Shown: piece by piece, positions 14,494 to 23,495 of the stretch | How the letters are laid out: every line of letters begins with the position of its first letter | Position numbering within the stretch: the first letter of the stretch is position 1 | Origin: Saprospiraceae bacterium | Lineage (GTDB): Bacteria > Bacteroidota > Bacteroidia > Chitinophagales > Saprospiraceae | Assembly: GCA_019638385.1 (NCBI GenBank) | Contig: JAHBTW010000004.1 | Span: forward strand, 62,001 to 126,000 | Direction: 5' to 3' | Length of the DNA: 64,000 nucleotides | The notes under the pieces: model-generated | What the model saw: the letters and a program-made list of their open reading frames with translations, nothing else | Told to the model about the DNA's origin: nothing | Database searches by the model: none | Position numbers and translations under genes: made by a program

Positions 14494-16830
14494 TCATCGC
14501 AGCAGCGTCACGTTGCCTTCATAAAACCCGGTTACGCCGTCAATGAATTCTATTTCGGCCTGCCAGGCAAATACGCCCTGCCCCATCGGTTTGCCCCGGA
14601 ACACACCGTCCCAGCCGGCATCGTGCGCGTTGGAGGGAAAATTATTTTTTTCAAACACCAATTCGCCCCAGCGGGAAAACACCCGAAACCGCCGAATCTG
14701 TGCCACCTCCGGCCCACCGAACACGGTGAATCGGTCGTTGAACCCGTCATCATTGGGACTGAAGGCATTGGGTACAAATACATCCCGGATGTTCAAGACG
14801 ATCACCGTAACCGAATCTGCGCCGTAGCAGCCGTCGGAGGAAAAGCCGCCGAACGTATAAGTCGTTGTGCGCAGGGGCATCAGCTCCGGGTTGGGGCAAT
14901 CGGCACACGACAACTCGTCTGCGGGCGACCAGGCCGGGGCTGACAACGGCATGTTTGCAATGGCGCTGAGGCGAATGCGCTCGCCGAGAGGAAGCATGAG
15001 GTCGGGGCCGACATCTATGTGAGGAATGGCCGTCGCAGTGAGCACGCCGATTTGAGAAACGATACAGCCGTTGGCATCGCGGGCGTTGAGTTCGTAAGCG
15101 CCTTCCGGCAAACCGGTAAAATCGCCGGCAGGGCCGAATGTGCCGCTTTGCAAGGCAAACGAGTAGGGCGCTGCCCCGCCGCCGATCGTCTCCACGCGCA
15201 CTGCGCCCGTTGCCGGGCCGTCGCAGCCGGGATCGTCAAATGACACAGCAAGCGACAGTGCTTCCGGTTGGGTGAGTTCCAATGTTCTAACAATCGTGCA
15301 GCCGCCGGCATCGGTGAGGGTGAAGGCATATTGGCCGGCGGACAGGCCGCTGAGGGTGCTGCCCGTGGCGCCGGTATTCCACAAAACAGCATACGGCATC
15401 GTGCCGCCGGAAGCCGATACCTGCGCCGTGCCGTCGGCGCCGTCGCGGCAAGACACCCCGAATCCGTTGTAGTCGGATGATGTTACCGCTACCTCCAATA
15501 CCGGCGGCTCGGCAATATCGGCCAGCAGCACCACATTGTTGCCAAATAAGTCTTCAATGACCACAATGTACTGCCCCGCCGGCAGCCCGCTGAGCGTATC
15601 GCGCCGGCTCAGATTGACCAGGCTGCCTTGCCCGGTGGGTGCAGGCTGCCCGATTCGGTTCCAGGTGTAGGTAAACGGCGGCGTGCCCTCGGTGACCCCG
15701 AATATCAACCGGCCGTCGGTGTCGCCGCGACAGGACACCGGGCGGGCAGCGATTTCGGCCTGGATTTCACACACCACCACCACGAGCGCCAAATTTATGG
15801 TACTGTCGCAGCCGTTGGCCGCAGGGAGGATTTCCACAAATTGACCGCTTGTGGCGTACGGATTCCCCGCCACCGACAGGGTATCGCCTTCGCAAATAAA
15901 AAGGTCGAGGTTAGTAATGACCTCCGGCGCGATGATGACGGTGATGCGCACCAAACTGTCGCAGCCGGCAGCCGATAGGAAACGGCGTTCGTACATGCCG
16001 GGATCGCAGAGGGTCGTATCGGCTATGGCGATGCACTCGCCGGGGCAGAGCGCGGCGAAGCGGTCGGTGATCGGAATGCCGGGCACGGCCACGGTACGAC
16101 ACACCGGAGGGGCCGTGCTACAAGCATTGGCGGCGGTGAGACACAATTGGTATGCGCCGGGCGCTGTGGGGAAATTGGCATTCAATGCCAGCCCCGTCCC
16201 GAAGGGCGCATTGTTCAACGTCCAATTATATAAGGTAGCGCCGGCAACGCCCGCTGAGGAAAAAGCAGCGCTCGCGCCCGGACACACCGTTGCCGGCCCT
16301 TCTATGCTGCCGGAAGTGGTCAGCGGCGGCACCTGCGTACTGCCCGTCACTACGGTGATGGTGTAGTTGCAAATATCGTTGGCACTGCCGTCCATTACAA
16401 AATAATAGTGTTGCCCAATGACGAGCGGCACAGTGTTGGTAAAGGTGGCGAAGGTGTTGTTGGGTACGTTGGTATTGCAATTGGAAACTAAGGTGAAGGT
16501 CTGACAATTGGCGGTTTGATAAATACCGATTTCGAGTCCCTGCCCCTGCTGGCAGCCGAATACATCCACCCGCAGCGTGAGGTTGGTACTGCCGGCAATA
16601 AAAGCGATCCACTGCATGTGGTGTACGACGGTGGTACAAAATCCGGGAGGCGCCTGCCCCTGTACGGTGCTGTTATTGCGCCCTGTGAAGCCGTTGATGT
16701 CGCACACTACGCAGGCGGGGGCACAGGTGGAGGTCATGGCTGCGGGCGTGCCGCATGGCATAGGCTGCGCGCGCATTCCGAGGAGGGGAAGGAGCAGGGC
16801 GAAAATGAATAGGGTAGATTTATGTCTCAT
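14494..16830 (-). CDS. Secreted T9SS type B sorting-domain protein with SprB-like repeats
   Basis: This is a 778-residue exported protein. A signal peptide (MRHKSTLFIFALLLPLLGMRA) is followed by a cysteine-rich N-terminal domain (to about 165). Ig/PKD-like segments come next, and then SprB-type repeats (PGCDGPATGAVRVETIGGGA; GCTIVRTLELTQPEALSL). The C terminus is a gliding-motility-associated, T9SS type B domain: VFVPNAFSPNDDGFNDRF, FRVFSRWGELVFE and a final EGNVTLLR. It should be carried across the outer membrane by the type IX system and attached to the surface, perhaps as an adhesin. It starts 36 bases after the exonuclease gene boundary and is on the same strand. Ligands are not predictable. 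Confidence 0.9.
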   Translation of the reverse strand: MRHKSTLFIFALLLPLLGMRAQPMPCGTPAAMTSTCAPACVVCDINGFTGRNNSTVQGQAPPGFCTTVVHHMQWIAFIAGSTNLTLRVDVFGCQQGQGLEIGIYQTANCQTFTLVSNCNTNVPNNTFATFTNTVPLVIGQHYYFVMDGSANDICNYTITVVTGSTQVPPLTTSGSIEGPATVCPGASAAFSSAGVAGATLYNWTLNNAPFGTGLALNANFPTAPGAYQLCLTAANACSTAPPVCRTVAVPGIPITDRFAALCPGECIAIADTTLCDPGMYERRFLSAAGCDSLVRITVIIAPEVITNLDLFICEGDTLSVAGNPYATSGQFVEILPAANGCDSTINLALVVVVCEIQAEIAARPVSCRGDTDGRLIFGVTEGTPPFTYTWNRIGQPAPTGQGSLVNLSRRDTLSGLPAGQYIVVIEDLFGNNVVLLADIAEPPVLEVAVTSSDYNGFGVSCRDGADGTAQVSASGGTMPYAVLWNTGATGSTLSGLSAGQYAFTLTDAGGCTIVRTLELTQPEALSLAVSFDDPGCDGPATGAVRVETIGGGAAPYSFALQSGTFGPAGDFTGLPEGAYELNARDANGCIVSQIGVLTATAIPHIDVGPDLMLPLGERIRLSAIANMPLSAPAWSPADELSCADCPNPELMPLRTTTYTFGGFSSDGCYGADSVTVIVLNIRDVFVPNAFSPNDDGFNDRFTVFGGPEVAQIRRFRVFSRWGELVFEKNNFPSNAHDAGWDGVFRGKPMGQGVFAWQAEIEFIDGVTGFYEGNVTLLR

Positions 16831-16865
16831 TCACGATGTTTTTGTACTTGTAATAGCGCCGGAGA

Positions 16866-17411
16866 TTAAAACTGCCACATATCTAAGTATTTCACAAACA
16901 CCTTGGCCAGATTCTCCGCATCGGAAATGCCGCGGTGGTAGGTGCCGGTGAAATCGAAGCCTTCCAATTCTACTACATGGCGGAGGCTGCGCGCTTTGCG
17001 AAGACGTTTAAACTGGTGATATTGGTCTTTGAGATTGATGTGCGATTCCGTCCAGTCATATTCTAAGCGGTGCAGTTGGCAGTCCTGTACAAACATGCGC
17101 TTGTCGAAGCCGCCCCAGGAGCAGAGCAGATAGTCTTCACCGTCTTCTGCGCCGATCCATTCAATGAAATGATCAATGACGCGCGGGAAGGTGTCGGCCC
17201 GGTTGATGTCCACCTGATTGATGGAGGTGAGTTTTTGGCAAAAAAACGACAACTGCGGATGAACGACGGGGCGCACAAACCTGCTGAAACGGTCCTCTTC
17301 ATCGCCGTAGTCGTCGAGTTTGATGGCACCGATTTCGATGATTTCCTGCACTACGGAGGGGGGCGGGTCTTCCCAACAGGTAGCCTCTAAGTCGAAGATG
17401 ATGAAGGTCAT
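16866..17411 (-). CDS. 3'-5' exonuclease, DEDDh family (KapD/ERI-1-like)
   Basis: The 181-residue protein starts MTFIIFDLEATCWEDPPPS, whose D-x-E is the first metal-binding pair of the RNase T/DnaQ exonuclease superfamily. IIEIGAIKLD follows, as does a third acidic site in the LLCSWGGFDKRMF segment (Asp). The final HRGISDAENLAKVF supplies the H-x4-D of the DEDDh type. The length and lack of any other domain fit stand-alone nucleases that trim RNA or DNA 3' ends. The start at 17411 is chosen over 17438 because the family begins at this point. It lies 33 bases after the acyltransferase and is probably co-transcribed with it. Confidence 0.85.
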   Translation of the reverse strand: MTFIIFDLEATCWEDPPPSVVQEIIEIGAIKLDDYGDEEDRFSRFVRPVVHPQLSFFCQKLTSINQVDINRADTFPRVIDHFIEWIGAEDGEDYLLCSWGGFDKRMFVQDCQLHRLEYDWTESHINLKDQYHQFKRLRKARSLRHVVELEGFDFTGTYHRGISDAENLAKVFVKYLDMWQF

Positions 17412-17444
17412 GGAGCGAATCGTTTGGGTGTTCAACAAAGGAGT

Positions 17445-19151
17445 TTACGCATCGTTTGGCTCCACTTCTTCCATTGCGCGTTTGCGCCATTGGATGAACC
17501 GTTGCAAATCGTAGGTGGACAGGCGGTTGTGATAAAAAAAGAGCAGCTTGAAGTTGTCGCTCACGATGTTGCCGGCCTTATTGAAGCGCAGGGGTTTTTC
17601 AACATGGTAAGACCCGATGTGCCGGATGCCGTCGCGCACCAATTCTTCCGGTTTCCAATATATCGGGTCGGCCAATTGTATGTCGCCTTCGCCGTGCATT
17701 TCTATGAGGCGCTGCTGCAATTGTTCTATGATGTCATAAAGGCTTTCTTTGGGAAACACATACTCATCGTTGGGCAGGCGAAGGATGCCGTAGAGGTCTA
17801 AGCGCTGGTTTTGGCGTTTGAGCAGTTGGAAGGCGGCATAAGCAACGAGGTGGCTGCTGAGCACTACATTGTCTTTGTGGTAGCGCTCTACGATGCGTTC
17901 GGCCAGGGTTTTGGTGTATTCGCTTTCGCGCTGGAGGTCTTCGGTTACGCTTTCGCCGCCGAGAAAATATTCGCGCACGTCAATGGGGGTTCCATACTTG
18001 TCGTAACTGCGGCCCTCGGCGTCCACGGGATTGCCGAGCACGTCCATGGGCTGCCCGAAAGCCACGGTGATATCGTTGCTTTGGGAAAAAAACTGCCAGG
18101 TAAATTTGATGAGTTGCGGGATGCTGTAAAAATCGTCCTTTGCCCGTATATAGCGCTCTTTGCCGATTTGACGCAAATATTGCTCCACCAGAAAAGGCGC
18201 TTCCAATACAAAGTGATACCCCAAAATGGCCGGCACCACAAATATCTTGGTGTTTTCCCCTTTCTGATACAATGCCCGCTGCGCCTCCACCACCGTGCCG
18301 AGCAGCCCCAGTTTTAGTTTGGTTTCCAATGCCCCCGACCGCGACCGCGTGCCGCCGGGAAAAAACAGGCTGTTGGTGCCGCGCTGAATGCTGAGGTTCG
18401 ACATGCTTTTGAGTGTCTCCAGATACACCGCGTTTTTTTTGCGCCGGTCCACCCGGTACGCGCCGAGGCGGTTCATGAAGTAGGCCGTGTAGCCGGTGTT
18501 GTAGAGATTGAGGCCTGCGCCGTACGAGAAGGAAGGCAGCCCGGCAAAGGCATCCATAGCAAACCCGATGAGGATGGAGTCCAAATTGCTAAAATGCGTA
18601 GGCACGACCACTACCGTACCTTTGGCAAACAGCCCCCGCACCGCCTCCGTGCGTCCGGCGAGGAGCAGGCGATCCTGCAGGCGATGTTTGCTTCCGAAAA
18701 TACTGCCCCCTGCAGCCGTGTTGAGCAGGCGGGTAAAAAACAAGGTGAGAAAGCGGCGGGCAAACAGGAAGGTTTGTTTGCGAAAAGTGCCCACAATCTC
18801 TTCCGCATAACGGTGGATGATGAGTTGCAGAATTTCCCGGTTGTTTTGAACGGCTTCCTCGTTGGGTTTGTCCAATGAATCTTCGATGAGGCGCTTGCGC
18901 ACGCGGCGCCAAAACTGCCGCTCATTGGGCGGGTCCACCTTCCAGGGTTCCTCTTTGATGCGCACGCGCTCCTGAAAAATGGTTTTGGAGATCAGGTCGG
19001 TCACCTCCGGGGTATTGCTCTCCATGAGCCGATTGAGGGTAAACTGCTCCACTTCGGCCACAAAGTTTTTGCGGTCTTCGCTGAGTTTGAAAATCGGCCA
19101 GTCTTCGATTTCCGGTATGACGTGCGGGTATATGCGGCTGTATGTTGACAT
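17445..19151 (-). CDS. Glycerol-phosphate/1-acylglycerol-3-phosphate acyltransferase (PlsB/PlsC superfamily)
   Basis: The 568-residue protein contains the acyltransferase catalytic motif H-x4-D as THFSNLDS (His186, Asp191) and the phosphate-binding FFPGGTRSRSGALE motif about 90 residues later. VVPAILGYHFVLEAP is a third conserved block. The long N-terminal part (1-170) and the C-terminal region (after about 380) make it much larger than a simple PlsC and nearer to the PlsB-like layout common in Bacteroidota. It presumably acylates a glycerol phosphate during membrane lipid synthesis at the inner membrane face. It has no clear transmembrane helix. The neighbours downstream are the exonuclease and the adhesin gene. 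Confidence 0.85.
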   Translation of the reverse strand: MSTYSRIYPHVIPEIEDWPIFKLSEDRKNFVAEVEQFTLNRLMESNTPEVTDLISKTIFQERVRIKEEPWKVDPPNERQFWRRVRKRLIEDSLDKPNEEAVQNNREILQLIIHRYAEEIVGTFRKQTFLFARRFLTLFFTRLLNTAAGGSIFGSKHRLQDRLLLAGRTEAVRGLFAKGTVVVVPTHFSNLDSILIGFAMDAFAGLPSFSYGAGLNLYNTGYTAYFMNRLGAYRVDRRKKNAVYLETLKSMSNLSIQRGTNSLFFPGGTRSRSGALETKLKLGLLGTVVEAQRALYQKGENTKIFVVPAILGYHFVLEAPFLVEQYLRQIGKERYIRAKDDFYSIPQLIKFTWQFFSQSNDITVAFGQPMDVLGNPVDAEGRSYDKYGTPIDVREYFLGGESVTEDLQRESEYTKTLAERIVERYHKDNVVLSSHLVAYAAFQLLKRQNQRLDLYGILRLPNDEYVFPKESLYDIIEQLQQRLIEMHGEGDIQLADPIYWKPEELVRDGIRHIGSYHVEKPLRFNKAGNIVSDNFKLLFFYHNRLSTYDLQRFIQWRKRAMEEVEPNDA

Positions 19152-19229
19152 AGCGTTTGTTTAAAACTTTAGAAGTACTCGCCCTTCGACTCCGCTCAGG
19201 GCAACGCCCTTTGCCAATTTGCCCTTTGC

Positions 19230-19832
19230 TCACACGTCAATCCTCCGTCTAACCTGCTCAATAAATGCCAACAATTCCGCTCCGCCGGCGTGCTTTACAG
19301 CCGAGGTGATGAATTCCTGCGGCAGTTCGTTCCAGTGCTCTAACAGGGCCGCGCGGATGCGGGCGATGTTCTCGTCGCGTTGGAAGTCTTTCATTCGGTC
19401 CGTTTTGGTATAAACGATGACAAACGGCAGCCTTTTTTCGCCCATCCAGTTGATGAACTCAATATCAATGAGTTGCGGCGGGATGTTGGCGTCCAACAAA
19501 ATGAATGTACACGCTAAGCTCCCCCGGCGCATGAGGTAGCCCTGAATCATGGTTTCCCATTTGCGGCGGTTGACCTTGGAGGTGCGGGCATAGCCGTAGC
19601 CGGGCAAATCTACTAAATACCATTCCTCATTGATGGAGAAGAAATTGATGGTCTGCGTCTTGCCGGGCGTGCCGGAGGTGAGCGCCAGGCCCTTGCGCGC
19701 CGTGATGAGGTTGATGAGCGAGGATTTGCCCACATTCGACCGCCCGATAAAGGCAAACTCCACCCGCCCATCCTTGGGGCAGGCAGCTTCGGAGGGATAA
19801 CTTCCCGTGTATTCGGCACTATGAATGATCAT
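19230..19832 (-). CDS. engB: Ribosome biogenesis GTP-binding protein EngB (YihA/YsxC)
   Basis: This is a 200-residue TRAFAC GTPase needed for assembly of the large ribosomal subunit. G1 is GRSNVGKSS, the switch region is TSGTPGKTQTINFF, G3 is DLPGYGYA, and G4 is YTKTD followed by the G5-like ITSAVK. The length is typical. I start at 19832 (MIIHSAEYTGSYP); the longer open frame to 19952 runs into sequence overlapping the 3' end of the exchanger gene and shows no family similarity. The spacer downstream (19152-19229) holds a GCCCTTCGACTCCGCTCAGGGC hairpin-like sequence and TTGCC-rich filler. Confidence 0.96.
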   Translation of the reverse strand: MIIHSAEYTGSYPSEAACPKDGRVEFAFIGRSNVGKSSLINLITARKGLALTSGTPGKTQTINFFSINEEWYLVDLPGYGYARTSKVNRRKWETMIQGYLMRRGSLACTFILLDANIPPQLIDIEFINWMGEKRLPFVIVYTKTDRMKDFQRDENIARIRAALLEHWNELPQEFITSAVKHAGGAELLAFIEQVRRRIDV

Positions 19833-19882
19833 AAGGAGCGAAGGTAGTTTTTTTGCGGGAAAAAGAAAAAGGGGGCCGCAAT

Positions 19883-20839
19883 CTACATCTCCTTCCGAAT
19901 CAACCAAACCGTATATGCCACATAAACGACCAGCAGCACGACGGCTTCCCACCGGTCTAACTTTTTCTTGTGTCCGAGAAACATGGCTGCAAAAAGGAAG
20001 AGGGTTCCTCCGGCGAGCAGGTACAGGTCTGTATTGAATACCGTGTCGTAGGAAATGGGGCGGATGAGGGCGCTCACCGCCAAAATCAGAAATATGTTGA
20101 AAATGTTGGAGCCGATGATGTTCCCGACAGCTATATCATTGTTTTTCTTGAGGGCCGCCACTACGGAGGTCGCCAGTTCGGGCAGGGAGGTGCCGGCAGC
20201 TACAATCGTCAGGCCCACTATTTTTTCGCTGATCCCCAGGGCGGTAGCCATCTCTACGGCATTGGTTACAACCAATCGGCCGCCTGCCACCAAGCCCGCC
20301 AGACCGAGGAGGATGAAACTCCAGATTTTGAGATTTGAAAAGCTTTTTCCGGTTTGAGGAATTTCTGCGGGATCGGTCTTAAGCTGCTTATACACATAAA
20401 AAAGGAAGAGGGCAAACACAACAAGCAGGATGAACCCTTCCCCCCGCGTCAGAATTTTTACATCTGTTGAGAGGAAGTCATTGGCCATTATAAAAAGAAA
20501 AACGACCGCGATAAAGGAAAGCGGAATCTCTTTCCAAACCGTACTGGATTGCACCACCATCGGGGTGATCAGTCCGGCTATGCCGAGAATGACAAAGAGG
20601 TTGAAAATATTGCTGCCGATCACATTGCCGAATACAATATCGGGGTGGCTTTGGGAGGCCGCAAAGGAATTGACCACCAATTCGGGCGCGGAGGTGCCGA
20701 ATGCAACGATGGTTAGTCCGATGGCGAGGTCTGATATTTTATGCCTTTTGGCAAGTGCGGACGCGCCGTCCACCAACCAGTCTGCGCCTTTGATGAGCAG
20801 ACCGAGGCCGAGCACAAGGAGTAAGATTTGTATCAACAT
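19883..20839 (-). CDS. Calcium/sodium antiporter (CaCA family, YrbG-like)
   Basis: The 318-residue membrane protein has the two inverted halves of CaCA exchangers. Each half has an alpha-repeat: GLTIVAFGTSAPELVVNSFA with GNVIGSNIFNL in the first, and GLTIVAAGTSLPELATSV with GNIIGSNIFNIFLIL in the second. The acidic residue in each (SAPE, SLPE) binds the cations. Ten or so hydrophobic helices span the sequence, with a short charged loop at about 150-165. It exports Ca2+ in exchange for Na+ or H+ across the inner membrane. It is transcribed divergently from the rprX-like kinase, with a 220-base region between, in which TAGCTTTG (minus, 20894-20887) could be a -7 box. Confidence 0.92.
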   Translation of the reverse strand: MLIQILLLVLGLGLLIKGADWLVDGASALAKRHKISDLAIGLTIVAFGTSAPELVVNSFAASQSHPDIVFGNVIGSNIFNLFVILGIAGLITPMVVQSSTVWKEIPLSFIAVVFLFIMANDFLSTDVKILTRGEGFILLVVFALFLFYVYKQLKTDPAEIPQTGKSFSNLKIWSFILLGLAGLVAGGRLVVTNAVEMATALGISEKIVGLTIVAAGTSLPELATSVVAALKKNNDIAVGNIIGSNIFNIFLILAVSALIRPISYDTVFNTDLYLLAGGTLFLFAAMFLGHKKKLDRWEAVVLLVVYVAYTVWLIRKEM

Positions 20840-21060
20840 AGCAGGATAGGTTTCTTAGAATGGCAACTGGTTACCAATTACGCAGACAAAGCTACTTCAA
20901 AACTGATACGCGGCGAAAAATTTCATCCGGCCTGCCCAGCTATTTTTGATGGGTCATAACAATCGCTCCGCAAATCAGCACAGCATCCGGCAAGCGCCGC
21001 ACAAAACATCCCCGGCTCCTTATTCGTTTCATTGCGGTATCCGGGAATTTTAGCCGTTTT

Positions 21061-22578
21061 ATGAACAGAAATTACATCATAGGAGTCATCGGGTTGATGA
21101 GCGCGGCCGTCATCGGCGTGTTTTGGCTGCAAATGGATTTGATCAATACCGCCATCAAGGAAAACGAGGTAAAGTTTGACAAAGACGTGTTTGACGCCCT
21201 CAATTCGGTGGTGATGCGATTGGAGCGGGAAGAAGAAATGGAGATCGTCAACACCTCTTTCAACGGATTTGTGACCCGGTATTACAACATCGAAACCCAA
21301 CCGGCAAAAGACATCGCTCCCCCGCCGGTACCCTCCGACCCGACACCTCCCGCAGCCGGTATTCTTCCCGCCGAGCGATTGCTCACCCAACTGTGGGAAG
21401 ACATCCGCGAAGAAGACTGCGACTGCTCCAGGTGCGTGGCCGAACGCAGCGAGAAATACCGCAGCCTCCTCACCGTAATGCAACAACAGGGCGGCCATCG
21501 CCTCCCGCTCGCCGAGCGCGTGAAGCGCGACCGCCTCCGCGACATCCTGCGCAAGGAACTCGCCAACCGGGGCATCAACATCGCTTACAACTACGGCCTC
21601 CTCTCCACTGCCAGCAACGGCTTCGTCATCATTGACGACCGCTATGTAGTGGAATCGGACGAACCGCGCGAGAGCTTGCCGGGATTCAGCAATATATACA
21701 ACTCCAAATACCGCGTACACCTCTTTACCGACGAAACGCCCGCTCCCGGCCTGCTCATGCTCCACTTTCCGGCCCGCTCCGGATTCGTGGGCCGCAGCGT
21801 GTGGCCCAACCTGATGGGCGCGTTCATCTTCACCGGCATCATCTTGTTTTCATTCGGCTACACCATATATGTCATCTTTACCCAAAAGAAACTCTCGGAG
21901 ATGAAAAACGACTTCATCAACAACATGACCCACGAGTTCAAAACCCCCATTGCCACCATCTCCCTTGCCGCCGATTCCATCAACAGCCCCATGATCAGCG
22001 GCCACGCCGATAAAGTCCGCCGCTTTGCCGACATAATAAAACAGGAAAATAAGCGTATGAATAGTCAGGTAGAGAAAGTGCTCCAAATGGCCTTGATTGA
22101 CCGCAGCGAGTTCTCTCTCAACCTTGGCGAAGTAAACCTGCACGAGGTCATCCAACAGGCGCTGACCAACTTCAGCATCCGGGTAGAACAAAGGCAGGGT
22201 ACCGTGGAAGGTAAATTACAAGCCTCCAACCCGGTCGTTCAAGGCGACCTGACGCACATTTCCAATATCGTCAATAACCTGTTGGACAACGCAGACAAAT
22301 ACTCTCCGGACAGCCCGGAAATTACTGTTTGGACCCGCGACGCAAACGGCGGCGTGGAAATCACCGTACAAGACAAAGGCATGGGCATGAGTAAAGAAGC
22401 CCGCAAGCACATCTTCGACAAGTTCTACCGCGTTCACACCGGCAACGTTCACGATGTGAAAGGATTCGGCCTCGGCCTGAGTTATGTAAAAGCCATCGTG
22501 ACGGCTCATAAGGGCGCCGTTGATGTAAAAAGCGAACCGGGCAAAGGCAGTAGTTTTACCGTGTTTTTACCCAGGTAA
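21061..22578 (+). CDS. rprX: Sensor histidine kinase (RprX-like)
   Basis: This 505-residue membrane kinase has a first transmembrane helix at about 4-24 (IIGVIGLMSAAVIGVFW), a periplasmic region of about 230 residues, and a second helix (LMGAFIFTGIILFSFGYTIY). The HisKA domain then carries the phospho-accepting His291 in NMTHEFKTPIATI. The HATPase part shows NNLLDNADKYS (N box), DKGMGMSKE (G1) and GFGLGLSYVKAI (G2). The response regulator gene follows 47 bases downstream. By arrangement and sequence it resembles the RprX/RprY pair of Bacteroides. The periplasmic domain contains a CDCSRC segment that might bind metal or form a disulfide; the signal is unknown. Confidence 0.9.
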   Translation: MNRNYIIGVIGLMSAAVIGVFWLQMDLINTAIKENEVKFDKDVFDALNSVVMRLEREEEMEIVNTSFNGFVTRYYNIETQPAKDIAPPPVPSDPTPPAAGILPAERLLTQLWEDIREEDCDCSRCVAERSEKYRSLLTVMQQQGGHRLPLAERVKRDRLRDILRKELANRGINIAYNYGLLSTASNGFVIIDDRYVVESDEPRESLPGFSNIYNSKYRVHLFTDETPAPGLLMLHFPARSGFVGRSVWPNLMGAFIFTGIILFSFGYTIYVIFTQKKLSEMKNDFINNMTHEFKTPIATISLAADSINSPMISGHADKVRRFADIIKQENKRMNSQVEKVLQMALIDRSEFSLNLGEVNLHEVIQQALTNFSIRVEQRQGTVEGKLQASNPVVQGDLTHISNIVNNLLDNADKYSPDSPEITVWTRDANGGVEITVQDKGMGMSKEARKHIFDKFYRVHTGNVHDVKGFGLGLSYVKAIVTAHKGAVDVKSEPGKGSSFTVFLPR

Positions 22579-22625
22579 TTGAATACAAACCACAAACGAT
22601 TTTAATCCTTGAAAAAACGGAACCA

Positions 22626-23348
22626 ATGACAAACAACCGGATACTTCTGGTGGAAGACGATCAAAATTTCGGCGATGTACTTCGCTCCTATCTGGAAATG
22701 CACGGCTACGATGTACGCCTCGCTACCGATGGGCTGCAAGGCGCCGACATGTTTAAAAAAGGAAAATACGACCTTTGCATTCTCGATGTGATGATGCCCA
22801 AAAAGGACGGTTTTACCCTCGGCAAGGAAATCCGCGACAAAGACGCTGAAATGCCCATCATTTTTCTCACCGCCAAAACCATGAAGGAAGACGTGCTGCG
22901 CGGCTTCAAAATCGGCGCCGACGACTACATCACCAAGCCTTTCAACTCTGAAGAACTCCTGTACCGCATTCAGGCCATCCTCAAGCGCAGTCAGCCCAAG
23001 CCCGATGCCCGCGATGACATTAAGGAGTTTCACATCGGCAAATACCACTTCAACTACCCCTTGCGCATTCTTTCTTTCAACCTTGGCGGCAGCGGAGAAG
23101 AAAAGTTCAAACTCTCCCCCAAAGAAGCCCAATTGCTGCGCATGTTTGCCATCAACATGAACGACATCCTCCCGCGCTCCACGGCCCTCACCGAAATTTG
23201 GGGCCAGGACGACTACTTCACCGCCCGCAGTATGGACGTGTTTGTGACCAAGCTCCGCAAGTACCTCCGATTAGACGACAACATTGAGATTGTGAACATA
23301 CATGGCAACGGGTTCCAATTATTGGTGAAAGTGCAGGAAAATATTTAA
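22626..23348 (+). CDS. rprY: OmpR-family response regulator (RprY-like)
   Basis: The 240-residue regulator has a receiver domain with acidic pocket VEDD (11-12), phospho-acceptor Asp54 in CILDVMMPKKDG, FLTAKT and DYITKPF (Lys of the switch). A C-terminal winged helix follows (LSPKEAQLLRMFAINMNDIL, RSTALTEIWG, RSMDVFVTKLRKYL). It is presumably phosphorylated by the kinase encoded just upstream, then binds promoter DNA as a dimer. In Bacteroides RprY the pair has been linked to stress responses and Na+ pumps; whether that holds here is inference. A strong promoter for the next gene starts six bases after the stop. Confidence 0.92.
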   Translation: MTNNRILLVEDDQNFGDVLRSYLEMHGYDVRLATDGLQGADMFKKGKYDLCILDVMMPKKDGFTLGKEIRDKDAEMPIIFLTAKTMKEDVLRGFKIGADDYITKPFNSEELLYRIQAILKRSQPKPDARDDIKEFHIGKYHFNYPLRILSFNLGGSGEEKFKLSPKEAQLLRMFAINMNDILPRSTALTEIWGQDDYFTARSMDVFVTKLRKYLRLDDNIEIVNIHGNGFQLLVKVQENI

Positions 23349-23353
23349 GGTTT

Positions 23354-23384
23354 TTTGTTTTGTATAAAGCTTTTTGTACTTTTG
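23354..23384 (+). promoter_or_regulatory. Predicted promoter upstream of the pyrD leader
   Basis: TTTG at 23354-23357 and TACTTTTG at 23377-23384 are spaced by 19 bases, matching the Bacteroidota TTG / TAnnTTTG promoter. Transcription should start near 23390, giving a leader of about 105 bases before pyrD. Confidence 0.65.
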
Positions 23385-23417
23385 CAGCACCTTGCCCTGC
23401 ACGACATCGAATACACA

Positions 23418-23495
23418 GCTCTCAAAGAGCATTCAAGATAGTTTTTGGGATTATGATTTCGGCCGGCCGACGCTTAAGACGACCGGCTTTTTTTT
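23418..23495 (+). terminator. Leader hairpin and intrinsic-terminator-like structure directly before pyrD
   Basis: A perfect hairpin GCTCT-CAA-AGAGC at 23418-23430 is followed by GCCGGCCG...CGACCGGC (about 23462-23487; one mismatch in the stem). Eight T residues follow (23488-23495), ending exactly at the pyrD ATG. The layout fits either a transcription attenuator controlling pyrD or the end of a small RNA transcribed from the promoter at 23354-23384. Confidence 0.55.

Noticed and set aside
20923..21765. 280-codon minus-strand open frame
   Set aside because: It is antisense to the histidine kinase, whose domains are unmistakable; a long shadow in GC-rich coding DNA.
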